Positions 7,364-16,753 of a DNA stretch of 49,649 nucleotides are shown piece by piece. Under the pieces are notes generated by a model that was not told the origin of the DNA, searched no databases, and saw only the letters and a list, made by a program, of their open reading frames with translations. The position numbers and the translations under genes were made by a program. Within the stretch, counting starts at the first letter, position 1. Every line of letters starts with the position of its first letter. Location of the stretch: assembly GCA_024278345.1 (NCBI GenBank), contig JAJRTK010000459.1, positions 1-49,649 of the forward strand. The letters run 5' to 3'. This stretch comes from a bacterium. Its GTDB lineage: Bacteria; CSSED10-310; JAJRTK01.

Positions 7364-10300
7364 ATGAAAAACCGCCAACCGACTCGTTCTACGGGATGCT
7401 CGATTTCTTCGGCCATCTCCTTGACCAGGGACTCCTTCCATTTCTGTTGTCTTCCGCTCCCGTCGGCGGCAATCCGTCCGCCGCCAGTCGCCTGTTTGAT
7501 CTTCGCGATTCTATTCTTCGGAGGCCCGGCAGAGGCGGTTCCCCACAAGGCGCCGAGCAGCGGGCTGGTAGCCCCGGTGACCACCACCTGGGCCGAAGTC
7601 TTTCGGCGGCAGGCCGAACTCCGGGCCCGTCCGGACCGGGAGAGACAGCCCAGTATAAGTCCGTACATCTCCCGTATGGAGTATCAGTATCCCGACCTCA
7701 TCATCGCCGAAAGAAAGAGGATCGCCGACTTCGAAGCGGCCGTGCGGCGGGCCATTGCCAATGGAGAGGAGCCGCCCCGGTTTTGGCAACCGTATGATCC
7801 GGAAGTGGACCAGATGGATGCTTCAGCGGAGGAGGTGCCGCCCGCGGGTTCTTCAGCGGAGGTCGGGCCGCCTGAAGGTTCCCGGTCTGGGCCCATCCTT
7901 GCTCCCAGTCCATACGCGAACTGGTCTGGGTTGAGCGATACAGGGAGGCCGTCCGATTCTCACTTGGCGGTGGGGCCGGCTCATGTTGGAATCATGGTCA
8001 ACAAGGAGCTGGCCTTCTACACCAAGGATGGGACCATGGTCCGGGGGCCGGTCAATTACGAGGCGTGGTGGTCCAGCGCGCCGGTGCCCAACGATCTCTT
8101 CGACCCGAAGATCGTCTACGACAGCCAGAACGGCCACTGGATCATGCTGGCCATCAACGGGCGATCTGGCGATCCCGAAACCTACTTTGCGATCTCCGTC
8201 TCCCAGACGAGTAACCCGGAGGGGGTCTGGTGGACCTGGTATCTCCGATCCGACATGGATGGAGGCACGGACACGGCGTTGTGGGCCGACTACCCGGGGC
8301 TCGGCTTTGACAGCGGCGACATGACCACCAGTACGACCACGGGAGGAGCCGTTTACATCACGTCGAACCAGTTCGATTCCAGCGGAAGCTTCCAATACGC
8401 CAAATTGCGGGTCGTCGCCAAGCACCAGCTTTACACGGGAGGCAATGTGGGCTGGTGGGATTTTTGGGGCTACAGCCACAACTTGATCCCGGTCTTCACC
8501 TGGAAACCGGCGGTCACCATGAGCTCCACGGGAACGAGCCCCACGGAGTATCTCATCAACTCCCTCTCCGCGGGCACCTTTGGAATCGCGAATTACGTGG
8601 TGAAATGGAGGGTGACCCAGCCGCTGTCAGCTTCGGGGCCCACGCTCAGTGGCGGCGACACCGTCAGTACCAATTCCTATAGCGTGCCACCGGCGGCCAA
8701 GCAGCTCGATGGTGGATCGACGATCCTCATTGACAGCAACGATTGCCGGACTCAGGACCTCCAGTACCGCGGCGGCTACCTCTATCTTGCCATCGGCGAT
8801 GCTTCGGACTTCGGCTCGGGAGACGTCGAGGCTGTCATCCACGTCTTCAAGATCAACGCTTCCAGCAACAACGTGGTTTGGGATAACCGGTACGGCGCCA
8901 ACAACCTGTACTACTCCTACCCGAACATCATGGCCGATGCCGATGGCGATGTCATCATCGGTTTTTCAAGGAGTGGCTCCACCATCTATCCGGAAGTCCG
9001 CGTCACGGGTCGTCTGAGCACCGACACCCAGATCCAGGGAAGCGCCCTGGTGAAAGCTGGCGAGGCGATGTACAACCCCACGACGGATCAAGTGGACCGT
9101 TGGGGAGACTACAACGGAGTGGGAGTCGATTGTGCCGGAGACGGGAAGGGCGGTTGGGTCATGAGCCAATACGGTGTCTCCAGCAATACCTGGGCCACCT
9201 GGGTGGGCGGCTCCAGCTTCGGGAGCCCCAACGTGCTCCATCTCAATGAGGGGGACTCCCTCTGGACCAGTACGGCGCCTCGGTACTTCACCTGGAAGAT
9301 CTATTCTTATGACTGGGCGGGAACAGCCATCTACAACAGCTTGGGAGGCGACAATGACCTGGCAGTCTCGGATACCTGCCCGTTCGGAGTACCCTATCAG
9401 TCCTCCACATACGGCACGGACGTCCGGGATTTCGTCGTGGCCAACGGCGCCCAATACGGGACGGTCTACCACCACTCCCGGGTAACGCACTACGGTGGAG
9501 CCTCTGGTTACCGGATCGAAGCACGAAACCAGGCGACGGATCGGAGCGTGGGAAGCACGGCCACCGACAGCCTGGCCTCCTCCGAGCTGATGGATCTCTT
9601 CGAGGTCACCCTCGTCAGTGGCAAGAGCTATGCCGCCGTGGTGGACATTCAAGACGGAACCGCGGACCTCGATCTTTGGGCCTTTAAAGGTACCAGGCAG
9701 AGTGGCCGAAGAGGCGACAACGACGGCAGTTCCCAAACCACGGGGGCGGGGCTGGACGAAACCTTGGCTTTTACAGCCAGCGAGAGCTCCAAGTGGGGAT
9801 TCGTAGTCCTCAACGAAAACTTTGGGAGCAGCAACTACACCTTCCGGGTCTGGCTTGCCCCTATTGTCGCTGCTATCGGTGACGAGACGATCGCCGGCGG
9901 TCTCGCCTATACAGGCCCCACGCCCAGCTTGACCGAGGGAACGCCTTCTGTTGCCTGGAGCCTCAGCACGGGCCCCACCGGCATGACCATCGACTCGGCC
10001 ACGGGCGTGGTCTCCTGGACTTCGCCAACGGCAGGCACCCACACCATCTCCATCCAGGCCGACAACCCCGCTGGCAGCGATAGCGAAAGCTGGCTCCTTA
10101 CCGTCCTGGCCACGCCGACGCCGACTCCTTCGGACACGCCTACCACGACATCGACACCAACCGTCACGGAGACCCCAACCCAAACCTTGACCCCGACAAA
10201 GAGCCCCTCTCCCAGCAACACGCCAACCATGACACTCACGCTGACGGGAACCATCACACCACTGGCCACGGCCACGGAAACCCAACTCTCTCCCACACAG

Positions 10301-10504
10301 ACCGGAACAGCAACGTGGACACCGATGGTCCCGCCATCCGCAACAAAAACCTCTTCACCAACACCAAAGGAACCGCAGGCAACCGCCACGGCCACGTCAA
10401 CTCCTCTGATCCGATCTGTAGACGCACCGCCCTCCACGGGGCTATTGCTCCTCTTGCTACCTCTTTTGGCACTCCCCTTGATCTTCCGGCGTGGGCCGGG
10501 GTAG
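7364..10504 (+). CDS. Secreted surface protein with Thr/Pro-rich stalk and C-terminal membrane anchor (1046 aa)
   Basis: I chose ATG 7364 (MKNRQPTRST), with GGAGCCGG upstream, over the track start at 7211, whose first 51 residues overlap the divergent DUF493 gene. A late signal peptide (VACLIFAILFFGGPAEA) is followed by an exported region. Roughly residues 190-640 look like a beta-rich or propeller-type domain (HLAVGPAHVGIMVN, DPKIVYDSQNGHWIML). A PPC-like domain follows (YAAVVDIQDGTADLDLW near 765). Then comes a putative-Ig/cadherin-like module (GMTIDSATGVVSW), a long Thr/Pro/Ser stalk (TPTPSDTPTTTSTPT), and a C-terminal hydrophobic anchor LLLLLLPLLALPLIF with RRGPG. The design is that of an anchored surface display protein. 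No catalytic motif was recognised, so the substrate or partner is unknown. Confidence 0.85.
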   Translation: MKNRQPTRSTGCSISSAISLTRDSFHFCCLPLPSAAIRPPPVACLIFAILFFGGPAEAVPHKAPSSGLVAPVTTTWAEVFRRQAELRARPDRERQPSISPYISRMEYQYPDLIIAERKRIADFEAAVRRAIANGEEPPRFWQPYDPEVDQMDASAEEVPPAGSSAEVGPPEGSRSGPILAPSPYANWSGLSDTGRPSDSHLAVGPAHVGIMVNKELAFYTKDGTMVRGPVNYEAWWSSAPVPNDLFDPKIVYDSQNGHWIMLAINGRSGDPETYFAISVSQTSNPEGVWWTWYLRSDMDGGTDTALWADYPGLGFDSGDMTTSTTTGGAVYITSNQFDSSGSFQYAKLRVVAKHQLYTGGNVGWWDFWGYSHNLIPVFTWKPAVTMSSTGTSPTEYLINSLSAGTFGIANYVVKWRVTQPLSASGPTLSGGDTVSTNSYSVPPAAKQLDGGSTILIDSNDCRTQDLQYRGGYLYLAIGDASDFGSGDVEAVIHVFKINASSNNVVWDNRYGANNLYYSYPNIMADADGDVIIGFSRSGSTIYPEVRVTGRLSTDTQIQGSALVKAGEAMYNPTTDQVDRWGDYNGVGVDCAGDGKGGWVMSQYGVSSNTWATWVGGSSFGSPNVLHLNEGDSLWTSTAPRYFTWKIYSYDWAGTAIYNSLGGDNDLAVSDTCPFGVPYQSSTYGTDVRDFVVANGAQYGTVYHHSRVTHYGGASGYRIEARNQATDRSVGSTATDSLASSELMDLFEVTLVSGKSYAAVVDIQDGTADLDLWAFKGTRQSGRRGDNDGSSQTTGAGLDETLAFTASESSKWGFVVLNENFGSSNYTFRVWLAPIVAAIGDETIAGGLAYTGPTPSLTEGTPSVAWSLSTGPTGMTIDSATGVVSWTSPTAGTHTISIQADNPAGSDSESWLLTVLATPTPTPSDTPTTTSTPTVTETPTQTLTPTKSPSPSNTPTMTLTLTGTITPLATATETQLSPTQTGTATWTPMVPPSATKTSSPTPKEPQATATATSTPLIRSVDAPPSTGLLLLLLPLLALPLIFRRGPG

Positions 10505-10592
10505 GCCGTGCCTGGCGGAGACGTCGGGGTGAGACTCACCCGGATCTCTCGTGGTTTATCTGCCCCATTAGTTGGATGCAATGGCCTTTTGC

Positions 10593-10705
10593 GGGTATCC
10601 ACGCAAGGCGGGACATTCCCGGGACTGTGGAATCGCAAGCGTCCGGGCAACGCCTCGCTATCGCTCGGCGGGTCACGCCGCGCGTTATCCGAAGGTGGTC
10701 CGGGG
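10593..10705 (+). repeat. Dispersed repeat family R2, copy 1
   Basis: GGGTATCCACGCAAGGCGGGACA then CGCCTCGCTATCGCTCGGCG, GGTCACG and CGAAGGTGGTCCGGGG. The same blocks occur in the same order at 28068-27958 (minus) and from 49574 to the window end (plus). Confidence 0.75.
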
Positions 10706-10803
10706 ATTCCATCCCCTGGCAGGGCTTCGCCCTGCACCCACCAGGGAGCACGCAAGGACCCGTTGCAATGAAAAGCAACGAGTTCCCCACCCACGTTTTT
10801 GTA

Positions 10804-10843
10804 CGCCGCGCGTCTTTTTTTTGGTTTTGTTGCGTGTCCCGGC
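10804..10843 (-). repeat. Degenerate copy of repeat family R1 (copy E)
   Basis: The minus strand reads GGGACACGCAACAAAACCAAAAAAAAGACGC, resembling the 3' half of R1 (GGGAGCGGAnCnCAAC, then A-rich, then ACGC). The 5' half is not recognisable. Confidence 0.35.
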
Positions 10844-11093
10844 TTAGGTGGATACCCGCCTTTTGCAGAGCCGAGGGCGGCTGTGCCCCCCCTACATGCC
10901 CCCCCCCGCGGGCAGCGCTCTTCGGTTTCGGATTGGAAGCTCAAACGAAAGGCGTGGTAAAGATTGCTGATGGGCAGCTTGACGGCAGGCACCATCTAAA
11001 AACTAGGAGGTGGTGGGCGGTACCAACCGAAGGAAGAATCGGCTCCGCTCCGCCCACCACCGATGACCCCCGCCGAAAATTTGGAGGCCAGTG

Positions 11094-14000
11094 ATGATCC
11101 GGCAACCACGGCAACGGCAAGCCGCGACAGAACCTGCTTACGGGCCGCGAACTTTCTCTTCGGGAGATCTGCGCAAGACCCGGCCTCCAAGGTGGCCTCT
11201 TCTGTTACTCCTGGGGGTTTCGGCGGTTTCTCTGCCGGCATTTGCAGGCGGGCAGCCGGCTTTTCCCATGAATGGCCATGCGACGCTGAAATCGACGCGC
11301 TTAGCGGCCACGGGTCCGGGAGAAACCTTGCTCGATGTCTCGGATTTCGGCAGATACGCCATCACGGCGAAAAGCGCCCAGGGTGTGGCCTTGCAGATCG
11401 TGGACCGGATGAGCGGTCCCGGTAAGCTCCATGGAAAAGCGGGAAGGGAAGATGGTCGGCTGGATCTGTTTCTCGATGGCGGAAGTTACCTGGTGCGGAC
11501 CTTCGCCGCCGCGACGGGATCTGGCCAGGTAGAGCTGGAAGCCGCTGGTTTCCGGGAACGAAACCTTCAGCCTCTGCCCATCCTGGAGAAATACAAGCTG
11601 GTTCGGTCTCACTTGAGGGATCTGGAGCAGCGTTCCTATTGGCTTCAGGTGGGAGGGCGTGGATGGGTGACACTGGAGGGGGCGGGCCGGTATTTGGCGG
11701 ACCTTCGGCTTTGGCGAGATGGGAGCTGGCTGGTGGGCAGCGAGCCCGAAGTCACAAGGCTTGAGTCCGACCCAGAGCGCCCGCTGGTGAATTGTCGCTT
11801 GGCAGCCGAGCTGGAGCCCGGGCTCTACCTGGTGACGTTCTACGGTGGTCCGGGGCTTACCTGGAGCGTCGAAAGCAAGGACTCCCCGCTCTATGTTCGT
11901 TTCGGGATCCCGGAGCTCCCGGCAGAGGGCCGGCGGCGGTTCGAAGTGAGCTCGTTCGGCATCGATCGCTGGCTTGTTCCAGGGCGGAGCGACCATTTCC
12001 GGCTGGAGCTGCCCAAAGCCCGGGAGGCCCGGCTTGGGGTGGGCTGGTATACCACGGAGAACCTGTTCGAAAACGACATCTGGACCGGTGATCTCGACAA
12101 GCGCTCGAATCCCCCACTCATTGAACTGAGCGCGACAGCGGATTCGACGCGAACCCACCTGGTGACGGTTACCGGGCTGGCGGGACAGCCGTACGTCCTG
12201 GAGCATTTTCCCACATCCAAGCCCCCGACACTGGGGGGCGACAGCGGGCGGTTCTGGCTGGAGACTCTCTCATCGGGTGACCCGCGGGATTCCTTGGACT
12301 CTACCTCGCTCATCCTCCGCCGCCGGCAAGATAGGAAAAGAAACTGGAGTCAGGAGGTTGTGGCCCACACGGCCCTGGAGATGGGGGAAAACATAGGTTT
12401 CGTCAGGCGCTTCAACCTGCTGGGCACCAGCACGCTTTTCTTGGAGGTTCTGGATCGCGGGAGCTACGGAGTCTGGGTCGAGGGAAACGGCTCGGCCCTC
12501 GTCCGGATCGAGCCCTACTTTCCTGAGCCTCCGGAGCACTATTCACCGCCACCCTTTCAGGCAGAGGGAGCCGTCTTCGAGCTCGATCCGGGGCTACATG
12601 TCGTGACGCTGAAGGCCATAGAAACGGGAAGCATCGAGCTTGTCGTGGCCACGGCGGCGGGAAAAACCGGCGAAGCCAAGGCACCTGGCAAGGCGGAACG
12701 GAGGCGCATGGAAAGAGAGAATCCACGGCAGGGAGCCTCCATCTACCAGGCATTCGAGGTCGATGGGTCAGCGGATTATCAAATCGTTGGGAATCAGAGG
12801 CCCGGGATCATCCACGGTTTTCTGCAAAGGCCCCTCCCTCTGGACCTTCAAGCCGCCCTTCCCGTGGTTCAGAAAGGAAACAGCACTCTAGAGCTTCCCG
12901 TCCTTGTCCGAGAGGGATCGGTCCTTCACGTCCTGGGAGACCATGGCCAACCGGTGCCCTTCTCTCTCGATGGGACCCCGAAGAGTGGGGAGGCCCTGCT
13001 CTCTCCCGGTGGCTACCAGGTCTCCATTGAGAATCCCGAGAACACGCCTCTTGTCTATTCCCTGTACACCGTCCCTCTCCGCCTCGATCCCAAGACGCCC
13101 CTTTCCACATTGCCGCCTCGGGCCCTGGAGAAGCTCCCGAGCTTCCCGATCCTCCAAGCGGGAAAACCACTGGCGCGGGACCTGGGAGCCAGCCAAGAGG
13201 CGACATTCCTTGTGCGGGCTGACGAACCCCGACTCTACCAGATCCAAAGCACCGGTCTCCTGGCAACCAGTGGAACGCTTCGGACCCGGATGGTCCCCGA
13301 CCTGGCCAGGAAAGCCCGCAACGGAGTGGGCCGCAATTTTCTGCTGCAAGAATACCTTCGGGAAGGCGACTACCAGGTGACGGTAAAAACTCTTGGCCGC
13401 TCCGCGGGCCATCTGGGGTTGGAACTCTTGGAGACTCCCCTGCTCCAAGGCGGGGTCCTGCGTGAGGGAGAGCCATCGAGAATCCGGCTGAATGCCGGTG
13501 AAGCGGTGGAATACTGGTTCACGATCCCGGAACGTGCCTTCTACCGTCTTCGAGGAATCGGCCAGAACCGAAGCTTTCGCTGCCGGCTGGAGGATTCGGA
13601 AGGTTGGCCTCTCCTTCGCCCCGACAGCCCCGCCGACATCACTCGGGAGTTCGAGGCGGGCCGCTATCGCTTCATCCTGCTCCCCGAATCAGTGGAAACG
13701 CGACGCCTGGCACTCCTTGAAAAGAAGCCTGAAGCACCGAAGCTCACGGGCCACGGTCCTCATTCAGTTCCGCTCGGCAAGAAGGTCTCCCACGTGTGGC
13801 GGGAACCCGCGGGACAAGGCGAGCGGCTCCCCGATATTTGGGAGTTCAAGCTTCCAGCCCGAGCGGATTTGAGGATCCTTCCCGGCCGGGAAATGGAAGG
13901 CGAGCTAAAACAGTGGACGGAGAATCATTGGACCGGTCTCCACCAGGTTTCCCCGCGCGGTTGGCACGGGCGCCTCGATGCGGGCCGTTACCGCCTGGAG

Positions 14001-16487
14001 GTAGCCTGCACCCGCGATAACGATTTATGGGACTATGAGATCAAAGTCACGACGGAGCAACTCGTAGCGGAGACCTCGAAACCGTTAACCGCTCCGGGAG
14101 ATTTGGGCATCGCCATGGGAGAGAGCGGTCAGGTGGAGATTAGCTCCCTGTGCGACGACGATGTCAGTGGGACCTTGAGGAAGGAGGATGGCAAGCTCAT
14201 CGCCCAAAATGATGATCGGCCCAACGACTGGAACTTTCTTCTCTCCACCGCCCCGGGACCCGGGATCTATAACCTGACGGTGACGCCGGTGGGAGCGGAC
14301 TCGGCCAACTGTATCATCTCCATGCGCCGGCCTAAATGGACAGCGTTGCCGCCGGTTCAAGCTCCAGGCATCCTTCACGTGACCCCCGGCGACTCGATCT
14401 TGGAAATTCCTCTGGAGCTTCCAAGCACCAAGGAGCTCCTCCTTGCCGTCGCTGATTCCGCGACCCCCGTTGGAATCGCTCTGGAACGCCTCCAAGAAGG
14501 CAATTGGATCGAAGTCACTGGCGAGATGGCCAGGCAAGCGGAAAGCGGAGCCCCGCTGAAGGCCAAAGGTCATCAAGCACGGATCGAAGCCCTACTGGAC
14601 GGTCGTTGGCAACAAACGCGCCTGCGGGTCTGGTCTCCTGATGGAGATGGGTCACCGGTCACGATAGGACTCTACACTGCATCCCCGGAGGCCGTCCCCG
14701 AAGCAGAGCTGGAAAGAGGCCTCACATTGGCTGGAATTGGCGTTGACGCCCCTGTTCTGGCCGTGGCGGCAGTAGACCTGGAAGCACCGGGGATATTCCG
14801 GCTTCAATCGACGGGGAATGACCTGCGTATTTGCCAGCCGGGAATGGCGGTTTGCCAGAGAATCGAGGGGAAGCTGATCTCCCTTGGGAAGGGCAAGAGC
14901 TGGTGGATCCTGCCACCGTCGCCGACTCTTTCGGTGTCCGCGAAGAGGGTTCATCTGGAGAAAGACGAATTGAGTCTCTCCCTTGATGGGCTACCGCGCA
15001 TTGTTTGTGACGTCGCCCCAAAGAAGCCGGGACCATTCCTCGTGCGTGCCATGGCCCAGGTGGGACAGCCCGGCCTCGCGCTTTTGCCGGACCCTGGGGG
15101 AATCCTGCCGGGAAGTGGAAAAAGAGACCGAGAGGGCCAGATGGCCGTCAGCACCAGGAGCGCGGTGGTGGTCAGTCCCGGCGGGGAAAGGGGAGCCCTC
15201 TTGTTGTGGAATGCGGACGAGAGCCAGCCTTTGGGGGATCTGCGCCTCCGGCTGTGGAGTTTCGATCCCCCCACGGAAGAAGCCGTCGAATGGGGTTCAT
15301 GGAGCCGTCGTCTAGAGGCTGGCACAGCCCACCGCCTGGAACTGCCGGAGGGACTTAAACAGGTTCGCCTGGCTCTAGACGCGGAGGTCGCCGCGGCATT
15401 CTCCCAGAGCGGAAAGATCCTCAGCACGCATGTTGTGGCGAGCTCTCCTTCCCAAGAACTCCTGGAGACGACGGCCAGAACCGTGACGTTTCTCAACCCG
15501 TCCGAGACAGGCCGATTCTACTCTTTGGAGCTGCTGCCCCAAAACGACGGCCGCCAGTTGGTCGTCTCGCCCGCCAAGCCGTTTGAAGGAGGCTCCTGGA
15601 CCGGGGAAAAAGTTCGGCTGGAGGTCTCCGCGCCTAAGGCCAACAAGGGGAAAACGCGGCTTCGCATGGGAGGCTGCGCGGAGAATGCGCTTCTTGTGGG
15701 AGCTAATGGAACGGTAGCGAGAGGAATGGAAATGACCATCACGAGCTCCCTTTCCACCCTGCTTTTCCAAAGAAAAAAATGCCAAGTCATGGCTTGGATT
15801 GAAGAGGGGCAAATCGGGAGCTCTGGCCCCTGGCCAACAACCGCCGCGCCCATTGGGGCATCGGCGCCAGCAACGGGCCAACTGGAGCTGCGCTCCCAAG
15901 CCATGGCGATAGAGTTCGCGCCTCCCCGGGGAGCAACCGGTGCAACGCTGGTACTCTTCCGGACGGCAACCGCGGTTGCCTGCCGCCAAGGCTCCGGCCT
16001 CGCACCGATGATCACCTCCCATCCGGAGGGAGCCTGGCTTCCCATGTTCTTTCCCTCTGGCCGCGGGACTCTTGAGCTTCGGCCCCTGGAGGGCAAGAAT
16101 CTCTGGGGGTTCGGGAGCTTTTTGACGGTGCTGCCCGAAAGCCTGGGCGAAGGGCCCAACGGGGAGCTTTTTTTGGGCAGGGGCGAGGCACGTCTCTTTT
16201 CTTTCGAAGTCCAAAGGGCCGGCCCGGTAGGAATCGGAATTCAAAGTTCCTCTGGCACCGTAGAGGCCGATCTCTACGACCACCAAGGCAATTTGTTGGC
16301 AAAGGGTCTAGCCATGATGCCAAAACTGGAACCGGGCCTTCACTACATCGTCGTTTCTGTCCCCCCTGAAGGAGCTCCCGGCAACGCCCGAATTGCCATC
16401 GTGGGCCTTGAGCAGCCCGGTAGTGGGCCACCTCCAGATGTAGTCCACAACTATTTGGAAGCCGAACAGAGGAGGGGTGAACAATGA
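11094..16487 (+). CDS. Giant exported protein of repeated beta modules, partner of alpha-2-macroglobulin (1797 aa)
   Basis: I chose ATG 11094, 6 nt after GGAGG; the track's GTG at 11091 is too close. An extended n-region precedes a signal sequence (WPLLLLLGVSAVSLPAFAGG). I recognise no named domain with certainty. A motif of the form L(D/E)xGxYxVxV recurs: LDGGSYLVRT (about 127), LEPGLYLVTF (239), LDPGLHVVTL (497), LSPGGYQVSI (636), LREGDYQVTV (755), FEAGRYRFIL (853), LDAGRYRLEV (961), GPGIYNLTVT (1057) and LEPGLHYIVV (1745). In the middle the spacing is about 95-140 residues, as in tandem PPC-like or Ig-like beta sandwiches. There is no C-terminal anchor, so it is probably periplasmic or secreted. 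It lies directly upstream of the alpha-2-macroglobulin gene on the same strand, which suggests a joint role in the envelope (inference). Confidence 0.8.
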   Translation: MIRQPRQRQAATEPAYGPRTFSSGDLRKTRPPRWPLLLLLGVSAVSLPAFAGGQPAFPMNGHATLKSTRLAATGPGETLLDVSDFGRYAITAKSAQGVALQIVDRMSGPGKLHGKAGREDGRLDLFLDGGSYLVRTFAAATGSGQVELEAAGFRERNLQPLPILEKYKLVRSHLRDLEQRSYWLQVGGRGWVTLEGAGRYLADLRLWRDGSWLVGSEPEVTRLESDPERPLVNCRLAAELEPGLYLVTFYGGPGLTWSVESKDSPLYVRFGIPELPAEGRRRFEVSSFGIDRWLVPGRSDHFRLELPKAREARLGVGWYTTENLFENDIWTGDLDKRSNPPLIELSATADSTRTHLVTVTGLAGQPYVLEHFPTSKPPTLGGDSGRFWLETLSSGDPRDSLDSTSLILRRRQDRKRNWSQEVVAHTALEMGENIGFVRRFNLLGTSTLFLEVLDRGSYGVWVEGNGSALVRIEPYFPEPPEHYSPPPFQAEGAVFELDPGLHVVTLKAIETGSIELVVATAAGKTGEAKAPGKAERRRMERENPRQGASIYQAFEVDGSADYQIVGNQRPGIIHGFLQRPLPLDLQAALPVVQKGNSTLELPVLVREGSVLHVLGDHGQPVPFSLDGTPKSGEALLSPGGYQVSIENPENTPLVYSLYTVPLRLDPKTPLSTLPPRALEKLPSFPILQAGKPLARDLGASQEATFLVRADEPRLYQIQSTGLLATSGTLRTRMVPDLARKARNGVGRNFLLQEYLREGDYQVTVKTLGRSAGHLGLELLETPLLQGGVLREGEPSRIRLNAGEAVEYWFTIPERAFYRLRGIGQNRSFRCRLEDSEGWPLLRPDSPADITREFEAGRYRFILLPESVETRRLALLEKKPEAPKLTGHGPHSVPLGKKVSHVWREPAGQGERLPDIWEFKLPARADLRILPGREMEGELKQWTENHWTGLHQVSPRGWHGRLDAGRYRLEVACTRDNDLWDYEIKVTTEQLVAETSKPLTAPGDLGIAMGESGQVEISSLCDDDVSGTLRKEDGKLIAQNDDRPNDWNFLLSTAPGPGIYNLTVTPVGADSANCIISMRRPKWTALPPVQAPGILHVTPGDSILEIPLELPSTKELLLAVADSATPVGIALERLQEGNWIEVTGEMARQAESGAPLKAKGHQARIEALLDGRWQQTRLRVWSPDGDGSPVTIGLYTASPEAVPEAELERGLTLAGIGVDAPVLAVAAVDLEAPGIFRLQSTGNDLRICQPGMAVCQRIEGKLISLGKGKSWWILPPSPTLSVSAKRVHLEKDELSLSLDGLPRIVCDVAPKKPGPFLVRAMAQVGQPGLALLPDPGGILPGSGKRDREGQMAVSTRSAVVVSPGGERGALLLWNADESQPLGDLRLRLWSFDPPTEEAVEWGSWSRRLEAGTAHRLELPEGLKQVRLALDAEVAAAFSQSGKILSTHVVASSPSQELLETTARTVTFLNPSETGRFYSLELLPQNDGRQLVVSPAKPFEGGSWTGEKVRLEVSAPKANKGKTRLRMGGCAENALLVGANGTVARGMEMTITSSLSTLLFQRKKCQVMAWIEEGQIGSSGPWPTTAAPIGASAPATGQLELRSQAMAIEFAPPRGATGATLVLFRTATAVACRQGSGLAPMITSHPEGAWLPMFFPSGRGTLELRPLEGKNLWGFGSFLTVLPESLGEGPNGELFLGRGEARLFSFEVQRAGPVGIGIQSSSGTVEADLYDHQGNLLAKGLAMMPKLEPGLHYIVVSVPPEGAPGNARIAIVGLEQPGSGPPPDVVHNYLEAEQRRGEQ

Positions 16488-16753
16488 TTGGGAAACTTAC
16501 CAACAAAGTGGACCGCAGACCGTCCTTCCCCAAAAATCAGGGGTGTCCAGATAAGGTGGAACTTACGAAAAAGCAAGAAAACGCACGGCGCCCAACCGGG
16601 CAAAGCGAGAGTCGTTCAAGGCGATCCGTCCATCACCAGATCTCCCGCCCTGTTCCGGGCTGGGAGAAGCTGGGAAGAGGCTGCCAGAACGAATTGTCCC
16701 GCCTTGGATGGAACCCCCAAAGAGAGGCCGGCACCGGGATTTAGGGCCAATGG

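Larger units (their letters stand above)
10505..11093. other. 589-bp intergenic region rich in repeats
   Basis: No gene is supported. The region contains a short hairpin GGGTGA(gac)TCACCC near 10527, repeat R2 copy 1 (10593-10705), a CAGGGC-ttc-GCCCTG hairpin at about 10722, a degenerate R1 copy on the minus strand (10804-10843) and a C-tract (ccccccccc) near 10905. The 259-aa and 362-aa track ORFs across it are shadows. Confidence 0.6.

Noticed and set aside
8966-10285. 439-aa minus-strand ORF
   Set aside because: Antisense shadow of the stalk-protein gene, low-complexity Gly/Arg/Val product.
10315-11094. 259-aa plus-strand and 362-aa minus-strand ORFs over the gap before the 1797-aa gene
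   Set aside because: They cross repeat DNA and the ends of two real genes; no start signals or homology.
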